DNA from: Actinomycetes bacterium
GTDB lineage: Bacteria > Actinomycetota > Actinomycetes > Mycobacteriales > Mycobacteriaceae
Assembly: GCA_023417985.1 (NCBI GenBank)
Contig: JAEZDV010000141.1
Location: 1-9,156 of the forward strand
DNA: 9,156 bases
Direction of reading: 5' to 3'
Shown here one piece after another: positions 1-6,443 of the stretch (position 1 is its first letter; every line of letters starts with the position of its first letter). Both the position numbers and the translations under genes were made by a program. Below the pieces are notes generated by a model. The model saw only the letters and a program-made list of their open reading frames with translations. It ran no database searches and was not told the DNA's origin.

Positions 1-458
1 CCCGGGAAGAACGCACCTTCTTGGGCCTGTCCACAGGTCGCGCGGTCATCCTCGCGCTCGTTGTCTGTGCGCTCGCGTTGACTCTCGCGGTGCCGCTGCG
101 TACCTACGTGAGCCAGCGTTCCGAAGCCGAACAGCTTGCGCGCGAACGCGAACAGCTCGAGACGGAGATCGCCGCGCTCGAAGAACAGAAAGCCCACATC
201 CAGGACCCCGCCTGGATCCGGGCGCAAGCGCGGGAGCGGCTTCGCTTCGTCATGCCCGGCGACATTCCCTACATGGTCCAGTTGCCGGGCGACGTGCCGC
301 CCGAATACGAAGAACAAGAACCGGAGTCGCCGACCACCGGCGCCTGGTACAGCGACCTGTGGCTCTCGGTGGCCGAACCGCCACCCGAGCCCGAGACCGA
401 TCCACTGCCGCAGCCGATGCCTGTGGCACCCCCAGAACCAGGAGATATCCCCGGGTGA
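1..458 (+). CDS. ftsB: FtsB/DivIC-family septum formation initiator (5' partial)
   Basis: Bitopic division protein that, in this family, joins FtsL and FtsQ in the divisome and helps activate septal peptidoglycan synthesis. The frame is open from the left edge (first whole codon at 3). A TTG at 21 could act as a start, but it has no visible ribosome site and the residues before it (REERTF) are in frame, so I treat the gene as cut by the window; relatives have a longer basic N-terminus. Seen, numbered from the TTG: one membrane helix at about 7-27, a coiled coil rich in Glu, Gln and Arg at about 30-60, the DivIC-like stretch DPAWIRAQARERLRFVMPGD at about 62-81, and an acidic proline-rich tail. 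The stop overlaps the next gene by 4 bases. Enolase would be expected just upstream, outside the window. Assignment rests on sequence pattern and gene order (compare Rv1024). Confidence 0.88.
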   Translation, partial: REERTFLGLSTGRAVILALVVCALALTLAVPLRTYVSQRSEAEQLAREREQLETEIAALEEQKAHIQDPAWIRAQARERLRFVMPGDIPYMVQLPGDVPPEYEEQEPESPTTGAWYSDLWLSVAEPPPEPETDPLPQPMPVAPPEPGDIPG

Positions 459-982
459 CCGATTCAGTGACGCAGGAAGACCTCGACGCCGTCGCAGCAC
501 AGCTCGGGCGCGAACCCCGCGGCGTCCTGGCCATCGCCTACCGTTGCCCCGACGGCGTGCCCGGAGTGGTCAAGACCGCCCCGAAACTGCCCGACGGCAC
601 ACCGTTCCCGACGCTCTACTACCTCACCGACCCGCGGCTCACCGCGGAGGCGAGCCGGCAGGAGTCTGCGGGTGTCATGCGGGAGATGACCGAACGGCTC
701 GGCACCGATCCCGGACTCGCGGCGTCGTACCGGCGTGCCCACGAGTCGTACCTCGCCGAGCGTGACGCGATCGAGTCACTGGGAACCGATTTCACGGGCG
801 GAGGAATGCCCGACCGCGTCAAGTGCCTGCACGTGCTGATCGCACATTCGCTCGCGAAGGGCCCGGGCCTCAACCTGCTCGGTGACGAAGCCGTCGCGCT
901 CGCCGCAGATGCCGGACTGCGCGGCACCGCTGTCCCCGAGGACTGGCCCACCTACGCCGAACTGCGCGGAGAGCAGCAGTGA
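455..982 (+). CDS. DUF501 family protein (Rv1025-like)
   Basis: Conserved protein of unknown biochemical function, 175 residues, the usual size of the family. I choose the GTG at 455: it overlaps the ftsB stop as GTGA and has AGGAGA at 440-445, nine bases upstream. The frame stays open further upstream, but that part lies inside ftsB. Family-like segments are RGVLAIAYRCPDGVPGVVKT near residues 23-42, the FPTLYYLTDPRL block near 50-61, and the Cys/His-containing MPDRVKCLHVLIAHSLAKGP near 116-135. Together Cys and the two His of the last block could form a metal or catalytic site; this is inference. There is no signal peptide or membrane helix, so it is probably cytosolic. It sits between ftsB and ppx with 4-base overlaps at both ends, so the three genes are almost certainly co-transcribed and translationally coupled. 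Confidence 0.9.
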   Translation: MTDSVTQEDLDAVAAQLGREPRGVLAIAYRCPDGVPGVVKTAPKLPDGTPFPTLYYLTDPRLTAEASRQESAGVMREMTERLGTDPGLAASYRRAHESYLAERDAIESLGTDFTGGGMPDRVKCLHVLIAHSLAKGPGLNLLGDEAVALAADAGLRGTAVPEDWPTYAELRGEQQ

Positions 983-1932
983 GCGTTTCCCGGGTAGCGG
1001 GCATCGACTGCGGTACCAACTCCATTCGCCTGCTGGTCGCGGATATCGCCGACGACGGCACCCTCACCGATGTCACCCGCCTGATGCGGGTCGTGCGGCT
1101 CGGACAAGGTGTCGACGCGACGGGTCGCCTCACCCCCGAAGCGATCGAGCGCACTCGTGTCGCGCTCACCGAGTACGCCGGGATCATCCGCGACACTGGC
1201 GCGACCGGCGCGCGTATGGTCGCCACCTCGGCGACCCGCGACGCGCAGAATCGCGAAGACTTCTTCTCCATGACCCGGGAAGTGCTCGGCGCCGTGATCC
1301 CCGGCGCCGAAGCCGAAGTCATCACCGGTGACGAAGAAGCACGCCTGTCCTTCGCCGGTGCCGTCGGCGAACTCGACGCTGCTCGTGGGCCTTTCGTCGT
1401 GGTCGATCTCGGTGGCGGCTCCACCGAAGTCGTGCTCGGCGACGAAAAAGGCGTTCACGCAGCGTATTCCACGGACATCGGGTGTGTGCGCCTCACCGAG
1501 CGATGCCTGCACGACGATCCGCCGACCGCCGACCAGATCGCGGAGGCCCGGAGGATCGCGGGGGAGAAGATCGCCGAGGCTCTCGCGAACGTGCCTGTCG
1601 AGCAGGCGCGCACGTGGGTCGGGGTCGCGGGCACCATGACCACACTCGCCGCGCTCGGCAACGAACTCGAGACGTACGACCCGGACAGGGTTCATCTCTC
1701 GACCGTCGGGTTCGATCGTCTGCGGGAGGTGTGCGACGGCCTCCTCGCTGCCACGCGCGAGGAACGCGCTGTGCTCGGGCCGATGCACCCCGGTCGGGTG
1801 GACGTCATCGGCGGCGGCGCAATCGTCACCAGCGTGCTGGCCGATGAACTCGAACGTCGCGCGGGCATCACCGAACTCGTGGTGAGCGAACACGACATCC
1901 TGGACGGGATCGCACGGTCCGTCCCGCGTTAG
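979..1932 (+). CDS. ppx: Short Ppx/GppA-family exopolyphosphatase (Ppx2-like)
   Basis: Cytosolic phosphohydrolase of the ASKHA fold that removes terminal phosphates from inorganic polyphosphate and/or the 5' phosphate of pppGpp. The 317-residue length fits the short actinobacterial form without the C-terminal HD-like domain of E. coli Ppx (compare M. tuberculosis Rv1026, about 319 residues). Visible motifs are phosphate-1 loop IDCGTNSIRLLV at 9-20, SATRDAQNRED at 84-94, GDEEARLSFAG at 117-127 carrying the glutamates equivalent to the catalytic Glu of E. coli Ppx, phosphate-2 loop VDLGGGSTEVVLG at 142-154, adenosine-like motif GVAGTMTTLAAL at 215-226 and DVIGGGAIV at 275-283. The GTG start at 979 overlaps the DUF501 stop as GTGA, with GGAGAG at 968-973 as ribosome site. 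A tRNA gene starts 13 bases after the stop. Substrate preference (polyP versus pppGpp) cannot be told from the sequence. Confidence 0.93.
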   Translation: MSVSRVAGIDCGTNSIRLLVADIADDGTLTDVTRLMRVVRLGQGVDATGRLTPEAIERTRVALTEYAGIIRDTGATGARMVATSATRDAQNREDFFSMTREVLGAVIPGAEAEVITGDEEARLSFAGAVGELDAARGPFVVVDLGGGSTEVVLGDEKGVHAAYSTDIGCVRLTERCLHDDPPTADQIAEARRIAGEKIAEALANVPVEQARTWVGVAGTMTTLAALGNELETYDPDRVHLSTVGFDRLREVCDGLLAATREERAVLGPMHPGRVDVIGGGAIVTSVLADELERRAGITELVVSEHDILDGIARSVPR

Positions 1933-1945
1933 GGTGATCCGGACG

Positions 1946-2019
1946 GCCCCTATAGCCCAATTGGCAGAGGCAGCGGACTTAAAATCCGCCAAGTGTCGGT
2001 TCGAGTCCGACTGGGGGCA
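1946..2019 (+). tRNA. tRNA-Leu (UAA) with a short, type I variable loop
   Basis: Full cloverleaf drawn by hand. The acceptor is GCCCCTA 1946-1952 with TGGGGGC 2012-2018 (one T.G wobble), and the discriminator is A2019. The D-arm is 1955-1971, with three pairs GCC/GGC, a C13-A22 mismatch and GG at 1963-1964. The anticodon stem is GCGGA 1973-1977 with TCCGC 1985-1989, around the seven-base loop CTTAAAA, giving anticodon TAA at 1980-1982. The variable loop is only CAAGT (1990-1994). The T-arm is GTCGG/CCGAC with loop TTCGAGT. CCA is not encoded. The anticodon reads the leucine codon UUA, and the D-arm layout matches that of E. coli tRNA-Leu, but leucine tRNAs normally carry a long variable arm. 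The gene is 13 bases past ppx and may be processed from the same transcript. Confidence 0.92.
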
Positions 2020-2119
2020 CAGAGCACTAGGCGGATCGGTACATGCAATACGCAGGCAGCCCGGTGACAATCACGTATTCCGAAGTCCTTCGATGAACAA
2101 CCGGATGAGACGGTCGTTG

Positions 2120-2581
2120 TCAGAGTCGTTCGTCCCGCGGCGGCGTACCGCGCTCGTGGGCTCCGTACGAGGTTGCACCGGAGCCGGGACCCGGCGGGTC
2201 GTGGGATACGGGTGCGTTCCGCGCTGCGGGCGCCCCGGCATCGGTCTGCGAAGCGAGCGTGCTGTTCTGTTCCGCGAGGCGGTCTCGTTCGTGCTGCGCG
2301 TCGGCCGCCTGCTTGCGAGCGTCCTTCGTCTCGCGGCGGGCGTTTCTGGCCTTCCGGGAGGAACGCCGCGCGCCTGCGAAGAGCAACGCCAGTCCGAGCA
2401 GTCCGACCGCACCCACGACGATGCCGTAGAGAAACAGGTTTCCGGTCGATCCCGTGACGTGGTAGTCGAACACGGAGAAGCCGTCGGTGAGCGCATGTTC
2501 GTCGCCGCTGTTGGTCAATACGCCCACGACCCCGACGACGACCGCGGCGACAAGGAGAACGAGTCCGATGAAGATGAGCAT
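2120..2581 (-). CDS. Small two-helix membrane protein of unknown function
   Basis: 153 residues. The ATG at 2581 follows a strong ribosome site (GGAGG, + strand 2587-2591) by five bases. Helix 1 is at about 2-23 (LIFIGLVLLVAAVVVGVVGV) and helix 2 at about 48-69 (NLFLYGIVVGAVGLLGLALL). A loop of about 25 residues with several acidic residues (GDEHALTDGFSVFDYHVTG) joins them and is probably outside. After helix 2 comes a very basic, then mixed-charge stretch with coiled-coil character (RRSSRKARNARRETKDARKQ and on to about 105), then a disordered Pro/Gly/Ala tail. The positive-inside rule puts the tail in the cytoplasm. It is transcribed away from the histidine kinase, with 273 bases between the two starts. 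I do not recognise a named family; it resembles small actinobacterial membrane scaffold-like proteins only in general design. Confidence 0.75.
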   Translation of the reverse strand: MLIFIGLVLLVAAVVVGVVGVLTNSGDEHALTDGFSVFDYHVTGSTGNLFLYGIVVGAVGLLGLALLFAGARRSSRKARNARRETKDARKQAADAQHERDRLAEQNSTLASQTDAGAPAARNAPVSHDPPGPGSGATSYGAHERGTPPRDERL

Positions 2582-2854
2582 GGTGGCCTCCGGGCCTGCG
2601 TGGTACCACTCAGTGAACGCGCAGGTGCCAGTCGTGTCAACGACGCAGCTTCTTCACCGGGCGTGAGGCGGGATGTAGGGCGCCGAGTGGAGGGTCGCGT
2701 GATTACCGGTGTCCGATTCATCCCAGTACGCTACGGCGGTGTCTCGATCGGGTACCCCGGCCGACAGGGTCGTGCCGTCACTCTCGGACCGGAACGTACG
2801 CGGGCATCGGAGCGGTGTGCCGTGCGAAGTAACAAGAAGAGGACCTGAGCGAGC

Positions 2855-4498
2855 ATGAGAGATCCCTCGTTACCCGAACCCAAGAGCGAACAGATCCGCT
2901 CGCGGATGACCGTCCAGGGGTGGTTCCAGGTGGCCTTCGCCGCGATGGCGATGTTCCTGCTGGTAGGAACGGTCATCGGAACATACTTTATCGACCGCAC
3001 GGCCCGGATCACCGACGAATTGGTCGTCGAGATCCAACCCGCGCAGGTAGAGGCATACCGGTTCCAGTCGGCACTCCTGAACCAGGAGACCGGGGCTCGC
3101 GGGTACGCGCTCACCGGCGACCCGGGGTTCCTCGAGCCGTATCTCACCGGCCTCGAAGCAGAGCAGAACTCCGTGGAGCGGCTGCGCACCCTGATGGCCG
3201 GCCACAGCGGGTTGCTCGCCAACCTCGATGCCATCACGTCGAACGCGGCGGCATGGCGCGCCGAGTACGCAGATCCGCTCGTGGACGCCCCGCCGAGCGG
3301 GACGGAGCGAACCGACATCGAGGAGATCGAACGCGGACGTGCCGCGTTCGACGTGCTGCGCGCCCAGTTCGAGGACCAGAACGCGATCCTCGTCCAGGCC
3401 CAGGAGGACGGCTACGAGGGACTCGTGCAAGCCCGTACGGTCCGCAACTCGGTTCTCGTGGCGATGGTGGTGGGGTTCCTGGCCACCGGCGCACTCATGG
3501 TGGTGCTCGTCCACAACCTTGTCGCCACACCGCTCGTCCGTCTGAGGGAGGCGGCACGGCGGGTCGCCGGCGACGGGAACTTCTATCAGCACATCTACCC
3601 CCAGGGCCCGAAGGACATCCGGCACCTCGCGGGCGATGTCGAGGCGATGCGCGAGCACATCGCCCAAGCGCTGACCGATGCACGACAGCAACAGGACAAG
3701 CTCGTCCGGCAGACTGCCGATCTCGACGCCCAGGCGGACGAGCTTCGCCGTTCCAATACCGAACTCGAACAGTTCGCCTATGTGGCCTCGCACGACCTGC
3801 AGGAGCCGCTACGCAAGGTGGCCTCCTTCTGCCAGCTTCTCGAGAAGCGGTACGGAGACAAGCTCGACGACCGGGGAGTCCAGTACATCGCGTTCGCGGT
3901 CGACGGCGCGAAACGTATGCAGGTCCTCATCAACGATCTGCTGGCATTCTCGCGTGTGGGACGAGTCAACGACGCCCGGCTGCGTGTCGATCTGGGCAGG
4001 ACGCTGGACAAGGCGCAATCCAATCTCGCCATCATGATCGACGAATCGCAGGCGAGGATCGAACGCCCGGACGACATGCCCGAACTGACCGGTGACCCGA
4101 CGCTTCTGACGATGCTGTGGCAGAACCTGCTGGCCAATGCGATCAAGTTCCGTCATCCCGACCGGGTTCCGGTCGTGCGGATCAAGTGCGAGAAGGCGGA
4201 AGGGGAGGACGGTGCCCGGTGGAAGTTCACCGTCAGTGACAACGGCATCGGTATCCCCGCCGAATTCGCCGAGAAGGTTTTCGTCATCTTCCAGCGTCTG
4301 CACGCTCGTGACGTCTACACGGGTACGGGCATCGGTCTCGCAGTGTGCAGGAAGATCGTGGACTACCACGGCGGCAACATCTGGATCGACACCAGCGTCG
4401 ACGAGGGCACCCGCGTCTGCTTCACCCTGGTGGGTGCCAAACCCCAGTCGGAACCGAGCCCACCGATCGACGACCGAGCCGTGAGTGCTTCGGCGTAG
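2855..4498 (+). CDS. CHASE3-HAMP sensor histidine kinase (orphan)
   Basis: Membrane sensor kinase, 547 residues. Domains in order: membrane helix 1 at about 27-46; extracellular CHASE3-type helical sensor at about 55-195, with the family-like stretch LLNQETGARGYALTGDPGFL; helix 2 at about 198-221; HAMP at about 222-275; a coiled coil; HisKA at about 302-370 with FAYVASHDLQEPLRKV, phospho-accepting His313; HATPase_c at about 415-527 with N-box WQNLLANAIKF (Asn424, Asn428), DNGIGIP at 462-468 and GTGIGLAVCRK at 490-500. The catalytic residues look intact. The start is the ATG at 2855 with AGAGGA 11 bases upstream; Met18 (2906) is a weaker alternative. Codon 6 is TTA, very rare here. No response regulator lies beside it, so its partner is elsewhere. 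A strong terminator begins six bases after the stop. The ligand is unknown. Confidence 0.93.
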   Translation: MRDPSLPEPKSEQIRSRMTVQGWFQVAFAAMAMFLLVGTVIGTYFIDRTARITDELVVEIQPAQVEAYRFQSALLNQETGARGYALTGDPGFLEPYLTGLEAEQNSVERLRTLMAGHSGLLANLDAITSNAAAWRAEYADPLVDAPPSGTERTDIEEIERGRAAFDVLRAQFEDQNAILVQAQEDGYEGLVQARTVRNSVLVAMVVGFLATGALMVVLVHNLVATPLVRLREAARRVAGDGNFYQHIYPQGPKDIRHLAGDVEAMREHIAQALTDARQQQDKLVRQTADLDAQADELRRSNTELEQFAYVASHDLQEPLRKVASFCQLLEKRYGDKLDDRGVQYIAFAVDGAKRMQVLINDLLAFSRVGRVNDARLRVDLGRTLDKAQSNLAIMIDESQARIERPDDMPELTGDPTLLTMLWQNLLANAIKFRHPDRVPVVRIKCEKAEGEDGARWKFTVSDNGIGIPAEFAEKVFVIFQRLHARDVYTGTGIGLAVCRKIVDYHGGNIWIDTSVDEGTRVCFTLVGAKPQSEPSPPIDDRAVSASA

Positions 4499-4504
4499 TT
4501 CCGG

Positions 4505-4553
4505 CTGAGGCGAGCGGCCCCACCCGGTGTGAGCGGAGGGGCCCTCGGCTCAG
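4505..4553 (+). terminator. Intrinsic terminator of the histidine kinase gene
   Basis: A long hairpin begins six bases after the kinase stop. CTGAG (4505-4509) pairs with CTCAG (4549-4553), CGAG (4511-4514) with CTCG (4544-4547), and GGCCCC (4516-4521) with GGGGCC (4538-4543). That gives 15 pairs interrupted by one G-G mismatch and one bulged C, around a 16-base loop. There is no T tract, which is common for actinobacterial terminators. Confidence 0.75.
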
Positions 4554-4658
4554 GGCGCGACGCCGGAAATCCGATGATCTTCGCGGGGTTTCCGGACGGC
4601 TGCCGTGGGGTAACGCATGGTGAGGTTTGGCATCTGCCCGGGCGGGTTGTCGGACTCA

Positions 4659-4693
4659 GGCGGCGTGGGTTCAGAGCCGTAGCTCACGCCGCC
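4659..4693 (-). terminator. Hairpin terminator downstream of the GAF-ANTAR gene
   Basis: GGCGGCGTG (4659-4667) is perfectly inverted as CACGCCGCC (4685-4693). Inner G.T and G-C pairs lengthen the stem to about 13 and leave a 9-base loop. It lies 40 bases past the stop of the - strand GAF-ANTAR gene, beyond the tandem repeat. It could also stop read-through from the + strand kinase. Confidence 0.6.
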
Positions 4694-4694
4694 G

Positions 4695-4739
4695 TCACAG
4701 GGATCAGGGTTACAGGGATCCGGGTTACAGGGATCAGGG
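4695..4739. repeat. Three tandem 15-base repeats at the 3' end of the GAF-ANTAR gene
   Basis: Three head-to-tail copies: TCACAGGGATCAGGG (4695-4709), TTACAGGGATCCGGG (4710-4724) and TTACAGGGATCAGGG (4725-4739). Copies 2 and 3 differ from each other at one base, and copies 1 and 3 also at one. The stop codon of the - strand GAF-ANTAR gene (4734-4736) lies inside the third copy. Confidence 0.95.
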
Positions 4740-5477
4740 GTCTTGGCGAACGGAGTGATTCTCGACGACGGTACGGGCCAAATCGGCCACCTTCAGATTG
4801 ACCTGCTGGGACGTGCGCCTCAGCAGGTCGAAGGCCTCGTCTGCGGACAGGTTCTGCGCCGCCATCACGAGACCGACAGCTTTGCCGATCTCCCGGTTGC
4901 TCACCAGTCCGCTCCGGAGCGAATCGATGTCCTCACCCCGTCCGATCGCGGTCGCTGTCACCGACGCGAACGCCGCCAGCATGCTGGCGTGCTCGGCTGC
5001 CGCCGACGTGAACGCACCGGGAGTGTCCGAGAACAGATTCAGTGCTCCCACCTTACGATGGTCGATCAGAAGGCGGAATCCCATCGCCCCTCGCACCGGC
5101 GTCGATTCGACCACTGCCCGGGCCAGTGCGGGCCACGACGATCCGGTCCGCAGATCCGCTTCGATCTGCGGAATCTCTTCCTCGATCGCGTCCAGACACG
5201 GGCCCTGGCCCAGGTGTCTCTCGTGGGCGTCGATCGCGGCAGCGACTTCGTCGCTTGCGGCGACGAGCACGAATTCCCCGTTGCGGCGCAGCATGACGCT
5301 CGCGTGATCACACCCGGGCACAAGCAGGGTAGCGGCCACACAGATCGCCGAGTACACCTCCGAGGCATCGGCTCCGCCGTACAGGATCTCGGCCAGAGCC
5401 GTGAAAACCGTCGCCGGATCGGCGCCGTTCGACGCGGGGGTGACTGTGGTGCATCCGTCCTGGTCGTTTTGTGTCAT
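4734..5477 (-). CDS. GAF-ANTAR domain regulator
   Basis: 247 residues, cytosolic. GAF sensor domain at about 35-178, including VYSAICVAATLLVPGCDHAS near 41-60, the LGQGPCLDAIEEE block near 89-101 and MGFRLLIDHRKVGALNLFS at 132-150. ANTAR domain at about 187-240, with the typical pattern REIGKAVGLVMAAQNLSADE (195-214) followed by AFDLLRRTSQQVNLKVADLA. ANTAR proteins bind paired RNA hairpins and usually prevent transcription termination; the GAF domain presumably gates this with a small ligand or redox cue. Cys56 and Cys94 lie in the GAF domain. The start is the ATG at 5477; it has no convincing ribosome site (only GGTGG just upstream), and a small upstream frame overlaps it as ATGA. The gene converges on the histidine kinase. 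ANTAR proteins are often outputs of sensor kinases, but this one has no receiver domain, so a direct phosphorelay is unlikely. Confidence 0.93.
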   Translation of the reverse strand: MTQNDQDGCTTVTPASNGADPATVFTALAEILYGGADASEVYSAICVAATLLVPGCDHASVMLRRNGEFVLVAASDEVAAAIDAHERHLGQGPCLDAIEEEIPQIEADLRTGSSWPALARAVVESTPVRGAMGFRLLIDHRKVGALNLFSDTPGAFTSAAAEHASMLAAFASVTATAIGRGEDIDSLRSGLVSNREIGKAVGLVMAAQNLSADEAFDLLRRTSQQVNLKVADLARTVVENHSVRQDP

Positions 5478-6033
5478 GCGCAGACCACCGGTCGGCCGAG
5501 AACGCGGCGCGAGCCACTGTGGGAAGCCGGGAAGGGTTCCGGTTCAACCGAAGACGATTCTCCGCGGGATCCACTCGACGAGTACGACCGGTACCGCGAG
5601 GAACGGCGATCCGGAGTCTCGATTCCCCCGAGACTGTGGGGTGGGGGGACCGGTCGAGTAATCGACGCGGGAACAACTCTCATTGAAGGGTTTCTCCTGA
5701 AACAGACCCGATCCCGCCGGCTCGACAACACGTACTCGATACCGCGGACACGATAGACGATCAAGGGCTTCTCTTTAACCCCGAAGGATCGTACCCGAGC
5801 GATCCGACCTTCCACGCCTGCCCGCGGCCCTGGCGGGAGGCTTCCAGCCGGGGAAGCGAGTGGTTTCCGTGGCGGGCCCGATCGCGTTGTGCCAGATGAT
5901 CTTCATCGGTGCAGCGGGAATAGGTGAGGGGAAGTGGGGGCATAGATAGGAGGGGAAGGCGTCTGTCATCCCGTGGACCGAATCACCGTCGCTTCGACCG
6001 GGGCGACGGCCGTATGGGGTGGAAGGACATCAC
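5478..6033. other. 556-base gap without a convincing gene; clustered hairpins
   Basis: The region separates the divergent GAF-ANTAR (-) and 62-residue (+) genes, so it should hold both promoters, but I cannot place a convincing -10/-35 pair for either. Open frames here are rich in Arg, Ser and Pro and lack the third-position G/C bias of real genes. Visible structures are: GTTTC-tcct-GAAAC at 5690-5703; GGATCG/CGATCC at 5786-5805; a nine-pair hairpin with one bulge at 5816-5841; GCTTCC-agccgg-GGAAGC at 5840-5857; and CCGTCGC/GCGACGG at 5986-6009, 24 bases before the downstream start. A long leader or an unannotated RNA is possible. Confidence 0.5.
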
Positions 6034-6222
6034 ATGTGGGCCCTGCTGAGTAAACCTCTCCGTCGATGGTTGCTGCTGTCGCTCGCAGTTCCGCTGGTCG
6101 CGGGGGGTTTGTCGCTCCTCGCCGACGCGTTGCAACGCAAGAAGGGACGACCTACGAAGACGTCGAAACTGCTGTCCGGAGTGTCGAACTTCCTTCGGAA
6201 GCGGCGTGATCGCCGCAAGTGA
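6034..6222 (+). CDS. Small single-helix membrane protein, basic C-terminus
   Basis: 62 residues, function unknown. The ATG at 6034 is preferred over the in-frame GTG at 6019 because GAAGGA at 6022-6027 sits six bases before it. The protein begins MWALLSKPLRRWLLLSLAVP; one hydrophobic helix spans about 12-34 (RWLLLSLAVPLVAGGLSLLA), and the rest is strongly basic (QRKKGRPTKTSKLL, then RKRRDRRK at the end). By the positive-inside rule the tail is cytoplasmic, where it could touch membrane lipid or nucleic acid; that is inference. A strong hairpin follows 44 bases after the stop. Small proteins of this design are common in Mycobacteriales, but I cannot name a family. Confidence 0.7.
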   Translation: MWALLSKPLRRWLLLSLAVPLVAGGLSLLADALQRKKGRPTKTSKLLSGVSNFLRKRRDRRK

Positions 6223-6266
6223 CCGACGTCATCCCGGCGACGCCGAGTGAGGTCGGCAGCCCCAAC

Positions 6267-6309
6267 GCTGCCGGTGACCCGTTCTACGGAACGGGTCACC
6301 GCCGGCAGC
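6267..6309. terminator. Strong hairpin between convergent small genes
   Basis: GTGACCCGTTC (6274-6284) and GAACGGGTCAC (6289-6299) form an 11-pair perfect stem with loop TACG. GCTGCCG (6267-6273) with CGGCAGC (6303-6309) extends it by seven pairs after a 3-base bulge. It lies between the 62-residue gene (+) and the 49-residue frame (-), so it can serve as a bidirectional terminator. There is no T tract. Confidence 0.8.
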
Positions 6310-6443
6310 GATAAGACCGCCGGGAAGGTCCGAAGTCGTGAAGATCTGGGGTCGAATGTCCCTATAGGTGGAGACGTTCGGCACATTCGCGCTCGCGCAC
6401 ACGGGCCTTGACGATCGCGGCGCATCCTGTTTCCCGCGCCGCG

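Noticed and set aside
952..2070. Long - strand frame of 372 codons
   Set aside because: It lies opposite the well-supported ppx gene and runs through the tRNA; its composition is that of an antisense shadow.
2047..2079. AATACG / CGTATT inverted repeat downstream of the tRNA
   Set aside because: Only six pairs with a 21-base loop, too weak to call a terminator.
2120..2581. Possible frameshift at the 3' end of the small membrane protein, since another frame reads DNDRLIRLFIEGLRNT
   Set aside because: The tail is low-complexity and no conserved domain spans the switch, so there is no evidence for a broken frame.
2703..2732. Possible promoter TTACCG, 18 bases, TACGCT ahead of the histidine kinase
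   Set aside because: Loose match to both boxes; such pairs are expected by chance in a 270-base spacer.
2791..2817. GGAAC as a possible ECF sigma -35 box
   Set aside because: No matching CGTT-type -10 at the expected distance.
1934..2848. Long + strand frame of 304 codons
   Set aside because: It starts over the tRNA and crosses the - strand membrane protein, which has a strong ribosome site and clear helices. No recognisable domain.
4743..5756. + strand frame of 337 codons
   Set aside because: Antisense to the clear GAF-ANTAR gene and read through its leader; no family pattern.
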